A stretch of DNA of 64,000 nt from Pontibacillus chungwhensis BH030062 (GTDB lineage: Bacteria > Bacillota > Bacilli > Bacillales > BH030062), in contig NZ_AVBG01000006.1 in assembly GCF_000770675.1 (NCBI RefSeq), positions 124,001 through 188,000 of the forward strand. The letters run 5' to 3'. Under the pieces are notes generated by a model that saw only the letters and a list, made by a program, of their open reading frames with translations, ran no database searches and had not been told where the DNA came from. Below, one piece after another: positions 17,433 through 26,228 of the stretch (positions within the stretch are counted from its first letter, which is position 1; each line of letters starts with the position of its first letter). The position numbers and the translations under genes are program-made.

Positions 17433-17567
17433 CTACTCCGCAACCACCGAATTTTGCAAACGCTGCTTCATAAGTTCAATAATATCGTGTGCATTCGCTT
17501 CTGAGGATCCTTCTGTTTGCTGGATCACTTCTCTCATCAATTCAATCCATTGAGATTGTTCATTCAC
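17433..17567 (-). CDS. 44-residue micro-protein, weakly SinI-like
   Basis: A GTG start at 17567 has GAGGGG 9 bases upstream and the frame ends at TAG 17433, followed by a palindrome and a terminator; this complete gene layout supports it being real. The product begins MNEQSQWIELMREVIQQ and later has HDIIELMKQRLQNS. The W-x-E-L-M start followed by a second amphipathic helix recalls the SinI/SlrA anti-repressor hook (EWVELM... EEIRKYL in SinI), but the linker is longer and the match is weak. No SinR-like gene is nearby. Expected to be a small helical cytoplasmic protein. Confidence 0.6.
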   Translation of the reverse strand: MNEQSQWIELMREVIQQTEGSSEANAHDIIELMKQRLQNSVVAE

Positions 17568-17803
17568 CTTTAAAAACCCCTCGCCGTTTTACATAATATG
17601 TATAATATATCATACATTGTCGTAAAAGCGGAACAGAAAATTGTCAAAAGGAAACATTTGGTGATTGATCATGGCGACTCGTTTTTTTAACGCGAGGGAA
17701 CGTCTCGTTGATTATCTCCTAAAATTGCCCATAGATTTTTCACTTTCGAATCTATACACTAGGGAATGAAGATTAACCTTTAATAGATTGGATTTGAGAA
17801 ATA

Positions 17804-18928
17804 ATGCGTAACAAAAAGATACTATCTATTTCCTTTATACGTTTCTTCGCTATGCTTTGTGTAGTGCTTGTACACGCTACAGGAACGTACATCAGCACTC
17901 TACCAGAAGGCGGAGATGCTTTTCAGAAATACCATTTTCTAAACCGAATCGTACGCATTGAAGCAAGTTTATTTATCTTTATGACCGGCCTTGTGTTTTT
18001 CTACCGTTATTATGCACAAGAGATGACTAAAGAGGTCTTAAAACGTTTTTACAAAAGACGAGTTACATTTATTGTAATCCCCTATCTCATGTGGGCAGTC
18101 TTTTATGAAGTGTATGGATTATATATAGGATACCGTGACCTCGCTCCGCTGCAGTCGCTGATCCGTATTCTTGAAGGAGATTCCTATTATCACCTTCACT
18201 TTATTTTCCTAATCGTCCAGTTCTACCTTGTGTTACCACTCCTTGTATGGTTCTCCCAAAAGATAAAGTGGTTCAAGAATTACATGTGGCTGATCGGAGG
18301 CGTGCTTCACCTAGCCTTCTTCCTACTCAAAGTGAACGTCGACTGGATCACCTACCCTGTATTCTTAAGCTTAATCGGACCGTTTCTATTAGGTGGTTGG
18401 GTTGGAATCAATTACGATAAGGAAAAGGCAAAATCTAAGAGCAAGTGGACCTTACCAATCGGAGTGTTTGCAGGAATAGCAGGAGCAGTAGCTGTCCGGA
18501 TCCATTATCACATGTATATAACGGGTACATTGGTGATTTCTCCGTTTTTAGGTAACCTTCCGCGATTTGTTTATTTAATGGTAGGAGCTTATATCATCTT
18601 CAGAATAGCGGAACGGTTAAGTGAACGGTTATCTCAACCTAAACTCAATTTCGTTAATCACGTAGCTAGCTATTCATTTGGCTTTTACCTCATTCATCCT
18701 TTTGTATTAAAAGAAGTGGCCAGATGGGTTCCGACACATTCTAACTATCTGTTTCATTTGGAGATTGGTGCCCGATATCTTCTAACGGTTGGAATCTGTT
18801 ACTTGATTATTCGAATCTTTCATCAGTTCATTCCGTTTAGCCAAATCGTGTTCGGGAAGCTCCCTGCTCTTCCTAAGAAATCTCACCATGACAAAACTGT
18901 AGATCAAAGCCATGCTCCTTCTTCCTAG
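17804..18928 (+). CDS. Acyltransferase 3 family membrane protein (OafA/WecH-like)
   Basis: The polytopic 374-residue protein has about ten membrane segments. The N-terminal ISFIRFFAMLCVVLVHATGTY carries the family R-x10-H arrangement proposed to be catalytic, and GFYLIHPFVL is a typical late motif. These enzymes transfer acetyl, succinyl or other acyl groups to sugars of surface polysaccharides or to peptidoglycan. The gene lies just before galU and a glycosyltransferase operon, in line with modification of a surface glycan. The ribosome binding site is weak (GGATTTGAG before ATG). The C-terminal tail is hydrophilic (KKSHHDKTVDQSHAPSS). The 236 bp upstream hold no gene. Confidence 0.88.
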   Translation: MRNKKILSISFIRFFAMLCVVLVHATGTYISTLPEGGDAFQKYHFLNRIVRIEASLFIFMTGLVFFYRYYAQEMTKEVLKRFYKRRVTFIVIPYLMWAVFYEVYGLYIGYRDLAPLQSLIRILEGDSYYHLHFIFLIVQFYLVLPLLVWFSQKIKWFKNYMWLIGGVLHLAFFLLKVNVDWITYPVFLSLIGPFLLGGWVGINYDKEKAKSKSKWTLPIGVFAGIAGAVAVRIHYHMYITGTLVISPFLGNLPRFVYLMVGAYIIFRIAERLSERLSQPKLNFVNHVASYSFGFYLIHPFVLKEVARWVPTHSNYLFHLEIGARYLLTVGICYLIIRIFHQFIPFSQIVFGKLPALPKKSHHDKTVDQSHAPSS

Positions 18929-18950
18929 AAGGGGATCTATTAGGGAATAA

Positions 18951-18980
18951 TTGGTGTTCCGCTCATTTTAGTAGTATAAT
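18951..18980 (+). promoter_or_regulatory. Candidate sigma-A promoter of galU
   Basis: TTGGTG (18951-18956), an 18-bp spacer and a perfect TATAAT (18975-18980) lie 35 bp before the galU start. AAAGGAGAGTAAAGGC provides the ribosome binding site. Confidence 0.6.
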
Positions 18981-19015
18981 AGACCAATCATATAAGTATA
19001 AAGGAGAGTAAAGGC

Positions 19016-19897
19016 ATGACCATTAAAAAAGCCATTATTCCAGCGGCTGGACTAGGAACGCGTTTCTTACCCGCTACAAAAGCGATGCCGAAAGAGATGC
19101 TTCCAATCGTGGACAAACCAACGATCCAATACATTGTAGAAGAAGCGATTGAATCCGGAATTGAAGACATCATCATCGTAACTGGTAAAGGAAAGCGTGC
19201 GATTGAGGATCACTTTGACCATGCCGTTGAGCTTGAAGATAACTTGATGACAAAGGGCAAACTTGACCTTCTTGAAGAAGTGAAGCAATCTTCAAAAGTA
19301 GAAATTCACTATATTCGTCAGAAGGAACCTAAAGGACTCGGACACGCTGTTTGGTGTGCGCGTAAATTCATTGGTGATGAACCATTTGCCGTTTTGCTTG
19401 GTGATGACATTGTCCGTTCGGAAACACCTTGCTTAAAACAAATGATCGACCAATATGAAGAAACACGTTCATCAATTGTTGGGGTTAAATCTGTCCCTGA
19501 CGAAGAAACCCATCGCTACGGAATCATTGATCCTGATGGGCAAACGAACAATAACCTCCACCATGTGCGTAAGTTCGTAGAGAAACCAGCACAAGGCGAG
19601 GCACCATCAAACCTTGCTATTATGGGACGCTACATTCTAACGCCAGAGATTATGAGGTTCCTAGAAAAGCAAGAGTACGGAGCAGGCAACGAAATTCAAT
19701 TAACAGATGCCATTCAACACTTAAATGAAATCCATCGAGTGTTTGCTTATGAATTTGAAGGCCGCCGCTATGATGTTGGAGAGAAATTAGGCTTTATTAA
19801 AACAACAATTGAACTCGCACTTGAACGAGGAGAACTTCAACCCGAATTATTGAAGTTCATGGAAGAACTCGTTCAGGAAAAAAGCGTAAAATCCTAA
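19016..19897 (+). CDS. galU: UTP--glucose-1-phosphate uridylyltransferase
   Basis: GalU makes UDP-glucose from UTP and glucose-1-phosphate in the cytoplasm, supplying glycolipid, teichoic-acid and exopolysaccharide synthesis. The 293-residue length is typical. Family motifs are all present: the nucleotide loop [30 protein letters not shown], YVxE-like [29 protein letters not shown] with metal-binding Asp, the E-K-P motif in FVEKP, and [12 protein letters not shown] near the end. It has a candidate promoter upstream and a terminator downstream, hence monocistronic. The following glycosyltransferase operon is a likely consumer of its product. Confidence 0.97.
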   Translation: MTIKKAIIPAAGLGTRFLPATKAMPKEMLPIVDKPTIQYIVEEAIESGIEDIIIVTGKGKRAIEDHFDHAVELEDNLMTKGKLDLLEEVKQSSKVEIHYIRQKEPKGLGHAVWCARKFIGDEPFAVLLGDDIVRSETPCLKQMIDQYEETRSSIVGVKSVPDEETHRYGIIDPDGQTNNNLHHVRKFVEKPAQGEAPSNLAIMGRYILTPEIMRFLEKQEYGAGNEIQLTDAIQHLNEIHRVFAYEFEGRRYDVGEKLGFIKTTIELALERGELQPELLKFMEELVQEKSVKS

Positions 19898-19913
19898 CAT
19901 ACCAGGATGCCGA

Positions 19914-19948
19914 TCAGAGCAATCAGTTTAGCTGATTGCTCTTTTTCG
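19914..19948 (+). terminator. Terminator after galU
   Basis: AGAGCAATCAG / CTGATTGCTCT around TTTAG, followed by TTTTT. Confidence 0.92.
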
Positions 19949-20113
19949 TGTACTGAAAACACTCTCCTACTGCGTTAGCTTAGACAATCCGAACAATTCG
20001 AAGCATGATTAGCTCCCTTTTCGGGAATGATTCACTATTAAGATAGATAGAACATACAATTTTTGTTATACTTACGTCTGTGTAAAAATAAACCAAGAAT
20101 TAGAGGTGCCATT

Positions 20114-21064
20114 ATGGAGAGAATTGCCGTTCTTCTTCCTTGCTATAATGAAGAACAGACAATCGGGAAGGTTATTGATGACTTTAAATCAGAACTTCCT
20201 CACGCTACGATCTATGTTTATGATAATAACTCATCTGATCGCACTTCAGAGGTCGCTGAATCTCATGGAGCTGTTGTTCGGAAAGAATGGCGACAAGGAA
20301 AGGGAAACGTGGTCCGTTCCATGTTTCGTGAAATTGAAGCCGATATTTATGTAATGGCAGATGGGGACGACACGTACCCACCAGAATATGTCCATGACCT
20401 TATTCAGCCGATACGAGATAAGAAAGCCAACATGACGATTGGCGATCGCCTTAGTAACGGAACGTACTATGATGAGAACAAGAGACAGTTCCACGGATTT
20501 GGCAACAGACTTGTTAAAGGTTTAATTAACCGATTATATAAGAGCGATATTACGGACATTATGACGGGATATCGTGCGTTTGATCAGCTTTTCGTCAAAT
20601 CGATGCCCGTCATGAGTTCTGGGTTCGCGATCGAAACAGAAATGAGCATTCATTCTCTTGATAAGAAATTTTTAATTAAAGAAGTTCCGATTGATTACAG
20701 AGATCGTCCAGAAGGCAGTGAGTCGAAGCTAAACACCTTCTCAGATGGGATTAAAGTGTTACGAATGATCTTTACTTTATTTAAAGAGTACAAGCCGTTC
20801 CTCTTCTTCTCACTATGGTCGCTCCTTTCCATCGTGTTAGGGTTTGCTGTTGGTATCCCTGTTATAACAGAATTTATAAATACAGGATTTGTATCAAAGG
20901 TCCCATCAGCCATACTCGCAACCGGATTTATGATTCTTGGGGTCCTCATATTTGCTTGCGGACTTATTTTAGATGTCATGACCGCAACGTATCGCAAACA
21001 ATATGAATTAGAACTCAACCACCTTTACGATCGCATAAGGAGGAACGAAAATGAGCAAGGGTAA
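20114..21064 (+). CDS. GT2 family glycosyltransferase with C-terminal membrane segments (polyprenyl-phosphate sugar synthase-like)
   Basis: A 316-residue glycosyltransferase. Residues 1-225 form a GT-A domain (LLPCYNEEQTIGKVI, YVYDNNSSDRTSEVAE, VMADGDDTYPPE with the DxD-type metal site, DIMTGYRAF, GSESKLNTFSDG), close to dolichol-phosphate-mannose and CsbB-like enzymes that load a sugar onto undecaprenyl phosphate. Two membrane segments follow (about 235-255 and 270-295). The start at ATG 20114 has AGAGGTG upstream; an earlier ATG at 20063 is weaker. The frame overlaps the next gene by 14 bp, marking a four-gene operon with a large membrane protein and two small flippase-like proteins. Confidence 0.9.
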   Translation: MERIAVLLPCYNEEQTIGKVIDDFKSELPHATIYVYDNNSSDRTSEVAESHGAVVRKEWRQGKGNVVRSMFREIEADIYVMADGDDTYPPEYVHDLIQPIRDKKANMTIGDRLSNGTYYDENKRQFHGFGNRLVKGLINRLYKSDITDIMTGYRAFDQLFVKSMPVMSSGFAIETEMSIHSLDKKFLIKEVPIDYRDRPEGSESKLNTFSDGIKVLRMIFTLFKEYKPFLFFSLWSLLSIVLGFAVGIPVITEFINTGFVSKVPSAILATGFMILGVLIFACGLILDVMTATYRKQYELELNHLYDRIRRNENEQG

Positions 21065-22787
21065 TGCTCTATTAACTTGGATCAGTGCTGCAGTAGCTAG
21101 CTTCATTGCTACTGGAGCGCTCATTTCCTTCTACGAGCCCTTCTACTCTCTAACATTTGGAATCGGGCTCTTTTTATTTGTTCTATTTACTCTTCTTTTC
21201 TACCGATTAGCTCGTAACACGAATCGTTTCAAAGGAATCTTACAATCTTCATACAAAAAATGGACGCTGCCTTTTGCAGTATTGTTTCCTATTCTCTTAA
21301 TGGCCAGCTCTGCACCAGACCAATCCCATATCGAATCGAGATTGATGATGGTCGGCATTTATCTCCTTACATATGCTGTGTACATCTGCCTTACCCTGAC
21401 GTTGATGGAGTTTCTCTATCAATTCGATACAAAAGGAACAGCCACTCCATATAGCTTTGTGCTTTATTTTGCTATTCCTTTTTTAGCCTGGATGGTCTAC
21501 TTCATTGCCTTTTTCCCGGCAACGATGACCCCTGACTCCCTATCTCAGTGGGGACAGGCCCATTCCTTTGAATGGAGCAACTGGCACCCCCTTGTGCATA
21601 CATGGGTATTGACCGTTCTTGTTCAAATTTGGGATTCACCAGGTGTTCTATCACTCTTCCAAATCACAGTCATCTCTCTGATTTGGGCATATGGCATGAA
21701 ATCGATTGAGAAATACGGCGTATCTTACAAAATTCTGGGTCTTTTCACCATTGTGGTAGCAGCCTGGCCAGTACTTGGGATCTATTCCATTAGCCTATGG
21801 AAAGATGTCCTTTACAGCGCCGTTCTCTTCCTTTTCTGCATCTTAATGTTTAAGATGGTCTTTTCTAAAGGAGCATGGCTACATCAAAAGCATAACCTGC
21901 TTCTATTATTCATCACATCTTTAGCGGTTGCTTTCTTCCGCCACAATGGATTCCCTGTCTTTCTTGTTATGGGAGTCTTCTTGTTACTCGTATTTCGAAA
22001 ACAGTGGAAGCCACTTCTTGCTAACTTTGTAGCTGTACTAGCCATTTACTTAGTGGTAACAGGACCGATTTTCTCAGCATTAGACGTCCGACCAACGGAA
22101 ACAAAAGAAGCAGTAGGCATTCCAACTCAACAGATCGCCAATATCGTCATTAACGGAGATCTGACGGAAGAACAAGAAGCATACGTATCTCGCATTATGC
22201 CTCTTCAAGATTGGGAGAAATACTATCATCCTTACAAAGTCGATCCGATTAAGTTCTCCGGTAAGTTCGATGATACAGTAATCGCAGAAGACATGGGTGA
22301 GTTTCTCAAGATGTGGAGCGGCATGGTTGCCAATAACCCAGTACTAGCCGTCGAGGCCTTCCTCCGGGAAGCTTCAATTGTATGGCAAATGCACGAGCCG
22401 AAAGGACCCGGTTACACATCGAACTTTGTAACCAATATCTTTTATAACAATGAATATGGCCTAGAAAATAAAGTAATCTCATCTAAAGCTACCGTGGCTG
22501 CCCAGAGGTACTTGGACAAAAGTGAAACCTATTTCCTGACAACAATTTGGAGACCAGCGAGCTACTTGTTAGCGATTCTGTTCCTGACCTACACTGCCTT
22601 TTTGAAATACGGAAAACGAGGCAGTGTGTGGCTCATCTCTTTACCCGTTCTGTTAAGCGTAGGATCTGTCGCAGCAACGTTACCAGCGCAGGATTTCCGG
22701 TACCTATTCTCCAATGTACCTCTTGCCCTCTTCCTGGTAGCAATGATTTGGATAGGTCGAGGGGAGACAACAAGATCACATGAATAG
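21051..22787 (+). CDS. Large polytopic membrane protein, DUF6020-like (probable GT-C type glycosyltransferase)
   Basis: The 578-residue protein has about twelve predicted membrane segments and a long C-terminal region. Early extracytoplasmic loop residues FFPATMTPDSLSQWGQ and NWHPLVHTW recall the acidic/His loops of GT-C and DUF6020 proteins, and SLWKDVLYS is another family-like motif. In that fold the protein would take a sugar from a polyprenyl-phosphate carrier outside the membrane and attach it to a polymer. AGGAGGAACGAAA precedes the ATG, which overlaps the GT2 gene by 14 bp; its end overlaps the next gene by 8 bp. The catalytic role is an inference from fold-like features and operon context. 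Confidence 0.7.
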   Translation: MSKGNALLTWISAAVASFIATGALISFYEPFYSLTFGIGLFLFVLFTLLFYRLARNTNRFKGILQSSYKKWTLPFAVLFPILLMASSAPDQSHIESRLMMVGIYLLTYAVYICLTLTLMEFLYQFDTKGTATPYSFVLYFAIPFLAWMVYFIAFFPATMTPDSLSQWGQAHSFEWSNWHPLVHTWVLTVLVQIWDSPGVLSLFQITVISLIWAYGMKSIEKYGVSYKILGLFTIVVAAWPVLGIYSISLWKDVLYSAVLFLFCILMFKMVFSKGAWLHQKHNLLLLFITSLAVAFFRHNGFPVFLVMGVFLLLVFRKQWKPLLANFVAVLAIYLVVTGPIFSALDVRPTETKEAVGIPTQQIANIVINGDLTEEQEAYVSRIMPLQDWEKYYHPYKVDPIKFSGKFDDTVIAEDMGEFLKMWSGMVANNPVLAVEAFLREASIVWQMHEPKGPGYTSNFVTNIFYNNEYGLENKVISSKATVAAQRYLDKSETYFLTTIWRPASYLLAILFLTYTAFLKYGKRGSVWLISLPVLLSVGSVAATLPAQDFRYLFSNVPLALFLVAMIWIGRGETTRSHE

Positions 22788-23127
22788 ATTCAAACAATCG
22801 ATAAGAGAGAACCGCAAGGGCATATTGCTCATGACTCTTGCGGCTTTCCTCACTTCACTGGGGCAAATGTTTTGGAAGCTTTCAGGAGCCGGCATGAACC
22901 CAGAGCTTATTGGCGGCTTTATCTTTTACTTCCTGGGAGCCGTACTGATGATTTTATCCTTCCGCTTCGGAAGCTTATCCGTACTCCATCCGCTTCTAAG
23001 CTTAGGTTATGTATTCGCCCTCTTCCTCGGGGTTTTCCTCGTAGGAGAAACCATTGAGACTGTTCACGTACTAGGCGTCCTCCTCATCATCGGAGGCGTG
23101 GTTCTTATTGGAGGTGGTGATCATTAA
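22780..23127 (+). CDS. Small four-helix DMT/SMR-like membrane protein, flippase subunit 1
   Basis: A 115-residue protein with four membrane helices (GILLMTLAAFLTSLGQMFWKLSG, GGFIFYFLGAVLMILSFRFG, LLSLGYVFALFLGVFLVGE, GVLLIIGGVVLIGGG). It belongs to the EamA/small multidrug resistance superfamily. In this operon it is more likely one half of a heterodimeric lipid-linked sugar flippase of the ArnE/ArnF kind than a drug pump. The ATG overlaps the previous stop (ATGAATAG) and the 3' end overlaps the next gene by about 20 bp. Confidence 0.78.
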   Translation: MNRFKQSIRENRKGILLMTLAAFLTSLGQMFWKLSGAGMNPELIGGFIFYFLGAVLMILSFRFGSLSVLHPLLSLGYVFALFLGVFLVGETIETVHVLGVLLIIGGVVLIGGGDH

Positions 23128-23446
23128 ACTACTTCTGATTTTATTCATGACATTATTCGGGTCCCTCGGAGGCTTCTTTTTCAAAAAAGCAAGCGATCAC
23201 CCCTTAGGCATCAACACGCCTTTTATTATGAAGCTTGGCACAGGCGGAGCCTTTTACCTGGCCGGAGCCATCCTTAATATTTACTTACTGACGCTCCTGC
23301 CTTACACCGTGGTGTACCCGATTACATCGGTCACCTACATCTGGACCATGATCCTATCCAGCCTATTCCTAAATGAAACCATCACCATCAAAAAAGGAAT
23401 CGGCGTCCTCCTCATATCAGGAGGCTCCATCCTTCTCGTACTTTAG
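23108..23446 (+). CDS. Small four-helix DMT/SMR-like membrane protein, flippase subunit 2
   Basis: The partner of the previous gene has 112 residues or slightly fewer, again with four helices (LLLILFMTLFGSLGGFFFKKAS, FYLAGAILNIYLLTLLPYTVVYP, SVTYIWTMILSSLFLNE, GVLLISGGSILLVL). The sequence TLLPYTVVYPITSVTYIW is typical of EamA/SMR proteins. The start is uncertain: TTG 23108, GTG 23114 or GTG 23117 are all in frame and lie close to GGAGG. The two unequal paralogous subunits encoded in tandem resemble ArnE/ArnF. The gene ends directly before a family A repeat and a terminator, closing the operon. Confidence 0.75.
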   Translation: MEVVIIKLLLILFMTLFGSLGGFFFKKASDHPLGINTPFIMKLGTGGAFYLAGAILNIYLLTLLPYTVVYPITSVTYIWTMILSSLFLNETITIKKGIGVLLISGGSILLVL

Positions 23447-23455
23447 CGTAGTAAA

Positions 23456-23470
23456 GGGTGTCTGGCACCC
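23456..23470. repeat. Family A palindromic repeat (last copy in the window)
   Basis: GGGTGTCTGGCACCC lies 10 bp after the stop of the small membrane protein. No further copy is seen to the right of this point. Confidence 0.75.
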
Positions 23471-23498
23471 TTTCTTGTTTCACCGTGTTAAAGAACTT

Positions 23499-23530
23499 GT
23501 GCTCATCCGTGATTCGGATGAGCTTTTTTT
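23499..23530 (+). terminator. Terminator of the glycan operon
   Basis: GCTCATCCG / CGGATGAGC around TGATT, followed by eight T. Confidence 0.92.
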
Positions 23531-23556
23531 GTGATTATAGGATCCATCCTTCTCTA

Positions 23557-23721
23557 TCACACCTTCTTCCTTAGCGCTCTCCGCTCTGCATAGGGTACAC
23601 ACTTTTCGCAAACGAGAACCTCTTCTCCCCAGTCGCTGTAATACTTCCGCGGATTTTGCGGTTTTTGTTTACATATAACGCATTGCTTAGGTTTGAATAA
23701 CTTCTTAAGCTGTTCGAACAT
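23557..23721 (-). CDS. Small zinc-ribbon protein, 54 residues
   Basis: The product reads MFEQLKKLFKPKQCVICKQKP... EEVLVCEKCVPYAERRALRKKV. Two CxxC pairs (CVIC, CEKC) form a treble-clef or zinc-ribbon site; the ends are basic. The start at ATG 23721 has GGGGGAGAGGA just upstream; a longer frame to 23760 lacks this. Its function is unknown; a nucleic-acid or protein-contact role is typical for such small proteins. It is convergent with the glycan operon. Confidence 0.75.
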   Translation of the reverse strand: MFEQLKKLFKPKQCVICKQKPQNPRKYYSDWGEEVLVCEKCVPYAERRALRKKV

Positions 23722-23879
23722 TCCTCTCTCCCCCTTCTCCCTTTTAGTATATAAGAACAAAAGACCTATTAGAAAAGCACTTTGCTCACTTCACCTGTCC
23801 AAAGCTTTAGACATAAATGACCTCACTGACTAATAAGATAGTTTTGTGCGTTTTAACCTTTTAGAAAGGAGTGGAAGAC

Positions 23880-25286
23880 ATGCGCTTTTGTACGGAATGC
23901 GGTGAGGCAATGGGTGAATCTCAGGACTTTTGTACCTCTTGTGGCACAAAGTTTCTCTCAGATACTCCTGAAACCCGTTACCAGCGAACCCCTCCCATGT
24001 CAAAAAAGAAGAAACGAACCCTAATCTCATTCGGCTTACTCGCTGCCGTCTTGTTGATGGCTCATTTTACCCTTTCGACCATTTTTGACCCAGCGAAAAA
24101 AATTCAAGCCATGGATCAAGCGATGAAGGCAAACAATGCCTCAGCATTCTTACATGAACTCACCCTAGAAAACAATGCTTTATTGAACGAAAATGAATAC
24201 TTCACCTACCTTAAAGAGGCAGGATGGACGACGATGAAAGAGCAATTATCCACCATCATTACTTCAAACGAGACCAATGGAACAGGCAAGCAAGTCACAG
24301 ATGATGCCGGAAACGCTATTTTCCTTGTAAAGAAACGTGCCATCGTTCCTAAACTCTACTATACATACGACATCAAGGCCATTCCATCGACCATCACAGT
24401 TAGCTCCGATATAGTCCCTTCAACCGTAATAACCGGGGACCATTCCACTAAAATCTCAAGCACAGATACCTTCTATGATCTCGCAAAAGCTTATCCAGGA
24501 ACACACACGTTAGAAGGAGAAGCCGAAAACAGATTCGGAACGTTCTCTAATCAACTAGACGTGCTAGTCGAACATCCATCAGGTAAACAAGAAGTCTTGT
24601 TTCCATTCAACTACAAGACCTACTCCCTAACAAGCAATGAAATGGGTGCCACCCTTTTCATTAATGGGGAGAGTACAGGACTCCCTCTCATTGAATTAAA
24701 CGAGATCGGCCCTGTTCCATCTGAAGCTCCTCTTAAAGTCCATGCCCAGTGGATCTCACACGCCGGTGAAACCATTCGATCAGAAGTCATCGATACCCAA
24801 TATGTTCAAGGAGATCAAATTGAACTTCAGATTCATAAACCTAGGGAAGCCGAAGAGGCACAGGCTGTTCAAGAAGAGCAATCAGAAAGCGATCCTGTTG
24901 AGTCAGGAGCAACGGCAGAAGGCGCAGCCAATCATGTTGTTGCCTTTCGAAGCGCCTATGAACGGGCATTGAATGAACACAATTTCAGTTTAATGGCCTC
25001 ATACTTACAAAAAGGCAGTTACGCAGAGAAAGAGCTATACGATTACATCTTAGATCTTGAAACATCCGTCTACACTTACGATTTCAGAGAAAACAACGTC
25101 ATCCAGTCGAAAAAAGTGAGTGAACAGTTAGTTGAAGTAGATATGGAAGAGATGTTTATCTTCACGAACCACCTCGGCGAACAAACCCGCTACGACAGAA
25201 CGAAACGTTACATGGTGGTGTTTGAAAACGGCTCCTATAAAATTCAGAAGATCCTTATAAACGATACGATCAGAAAAGATTTATAA
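23880..25286 (+). CDS. Zinc-ribbon membrane protein of the TcaA/YvbJ type
   Basis: The 468-residue product has an N-terminal zinc ribbon (CTECGEAMGESQDFCTSCG), a basic stretch (KKKKR), one membrane helix at about 45-65 (TLISFGLLAAVLLMAHF) and a long extracellular part. Extracellular domains include a region from about 70-120, two beta-domains that mention lipid-like loops (TLEGEAENRFGTF, GATLFINGESTGL) and a C-terminal NTF2-like domain (about 350-465; AYERALNEHNFSLMASYLQKGS). This matches TcaA-family proteins, implicated in staphylococci in glycopeptide susceptibility and cell-wall stress. The start at ATG 23880 has AAAGGAG 8 bases upstream; a GTG at 23871 is too close to it. The next gene follows after 21 bp. 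Confidence 0.85.
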   Translation: MRFCTECGEAMGESQDFCTSCGTKFLSDTPETRYQRTPPMSKKKKRTLISFGLLAAVLLMAHFTLSTIFDPAKKIQAMDQAMKANNASAFLHELTLENNALLNENEYFTYLKEAGWTTMKEQLSTIITSNETNGTGKQVTDDAGNAIFLVKKRAIVPKLYYTYDIKAIPSTITVSSDIVPSTVITGDHSTKISSTDTFYDLAKAYPGTHTLEGEAENRFGTFSNQLDVLVEHPSGKQEVLFPFNYKTYSLTSNEMGATLFINGESTGLPLIELNEIGPVPSEAPLKVHAQWISHAGETIRSEVIDTQYVQGDQIELQIHKPREAEEAQAVQEEQSESDPVESGATAEGAANHVVAFRSAYERALNEHNFSLMASYLQKGSYAEKELYDYILDLETSVYTYDFRENNVIQSKKVSEQLVEVDMEEMFIFTNHLGEQTRYDRTKRYMVVFENGSYKIQKILINDTIRKDL

Positions 25287-25307
25287 CGTTATGAAAGGAT
25301 GATTGCA

Positions 25308-26138
25308 ATGATCTGTTCAAACTGTAACCACGAGCAAGAGAGCGGAAAGTTTTGTGGGAATTGTGGATTTGAGCTGGGTGCAGGAAATACCTCGCCCACA
25401 CCAGGTATTGAGCCAGTTGCTACACCTTCTCCTGCTACAACAAATGGAGCGCAAGCCGTGCCCCCACCTCCGAATGAAAACGTAGAGAAAGCTAAAGCCT
25501 TTTCGAAAGGGTATTTTCAAGAAGTGATGGGGTATGTAAAGCAGCCCAACAAAGCGTTCTCCGCGTCGGAGAGTCAGTTTGGTCATAGTCTTGTGACAAT
25601 TGGACTTTTTGTGGTTTTGTTTGTGATGAGTATATATGTTGGAGCAGATAAGTTACTGCTTTCGCTCATTCCAGAAGAGGAGCTCTGGTTAATTGAGGGG
25701 ACTGATTACTCGTTACCATTTTGGGAAATCGCAAAGCCTGGATTGATGTTCATCTTCGTACTATTAGCGGCCTCATTGGGATCCCTTTCCATTTTTAATA
25801 TGATCTTGCAAAACGGTCAATCCTTGAAGCTCTCCCTTGCAAAGTTCGGAAGTCTTCTCTCTCCCTTGTTAGCTTTGAACGGATTGGCACTGCTTCTTTT
25901 CCTTACTGGTATATCTGTAAATTTAGCTGTATTTTTACTGGTTGTGTCTTTGATGATCGTCGTCACTCTAATACCGAGTCTCTTTGTCTACCATTACTCT
26001 TTAAGAAGCGCAAAAGCGCAACAAGCCTTTTATTGGGCGGTCCTAGCAAGCCTAATTTCAACAGGAATTACCGTGCTTTTCATATATAATCGTTTTAAAA
26101 CTTTTATTGATGGATTAGGCGGGTTTGGCGTTTGGTGA
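25308..26138 (+). CDS. Zinc-ribbon polytopic membrane protein
   Basis: The 276-residue protein starts with a zinc ribbon (CSNCNHEQESGKFCGNCG), then a Pro/Thr/Ala linker (residues 25-60), a cytoplasmic stretch (FSKGYFQEVMGYVKQPNKAF) and about five membrane helices in the C-terminal half. The arrangement resembles YIP1-like or DUF-type zinc-ribbon membrane proteins encoded beside TcaA homologues. ATG 25308 has AAAGGA 8 bases upstream. It is in one operon with the TcaA-like gene. No terminator hairpin is seen; the 42-mer array begins 90 bp after the stop. Confidence 0.78.
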   Translation: MICSNCNHEQESGKFCGNCGFELGAGNTSPTPGIEPVATPSPATTNGAQAVPPPPNENVEKAKAFSKGYFQEVMGYVKQPNKAFSASESQFGHSLVTIGLFVVLFVMSIYVGADKLLLSLIPEEELWLIEGTDYSLPFWEIAKPGLMFIFVLLAASLGSLSIFNMILQNGQSLKLSLAKFGSLLSPLLALNGLALLLFLTGISVNLAVFLLVVSLMIVVTLIPSLFVYHYSLRSAKAQQAFYWAVLASLISTGITVLFIYNRFKTFIDGLGGFGVW

Positions 26139-26228
26139 TGTTGAGGTTCCTTCTATGTTGGCCTTTGGCTGATATAGGAGGTTTTTTGTGTTTGTGGGCT
26201 GGGGCTTTGGGGTTTGCTCTTTGGTCTT

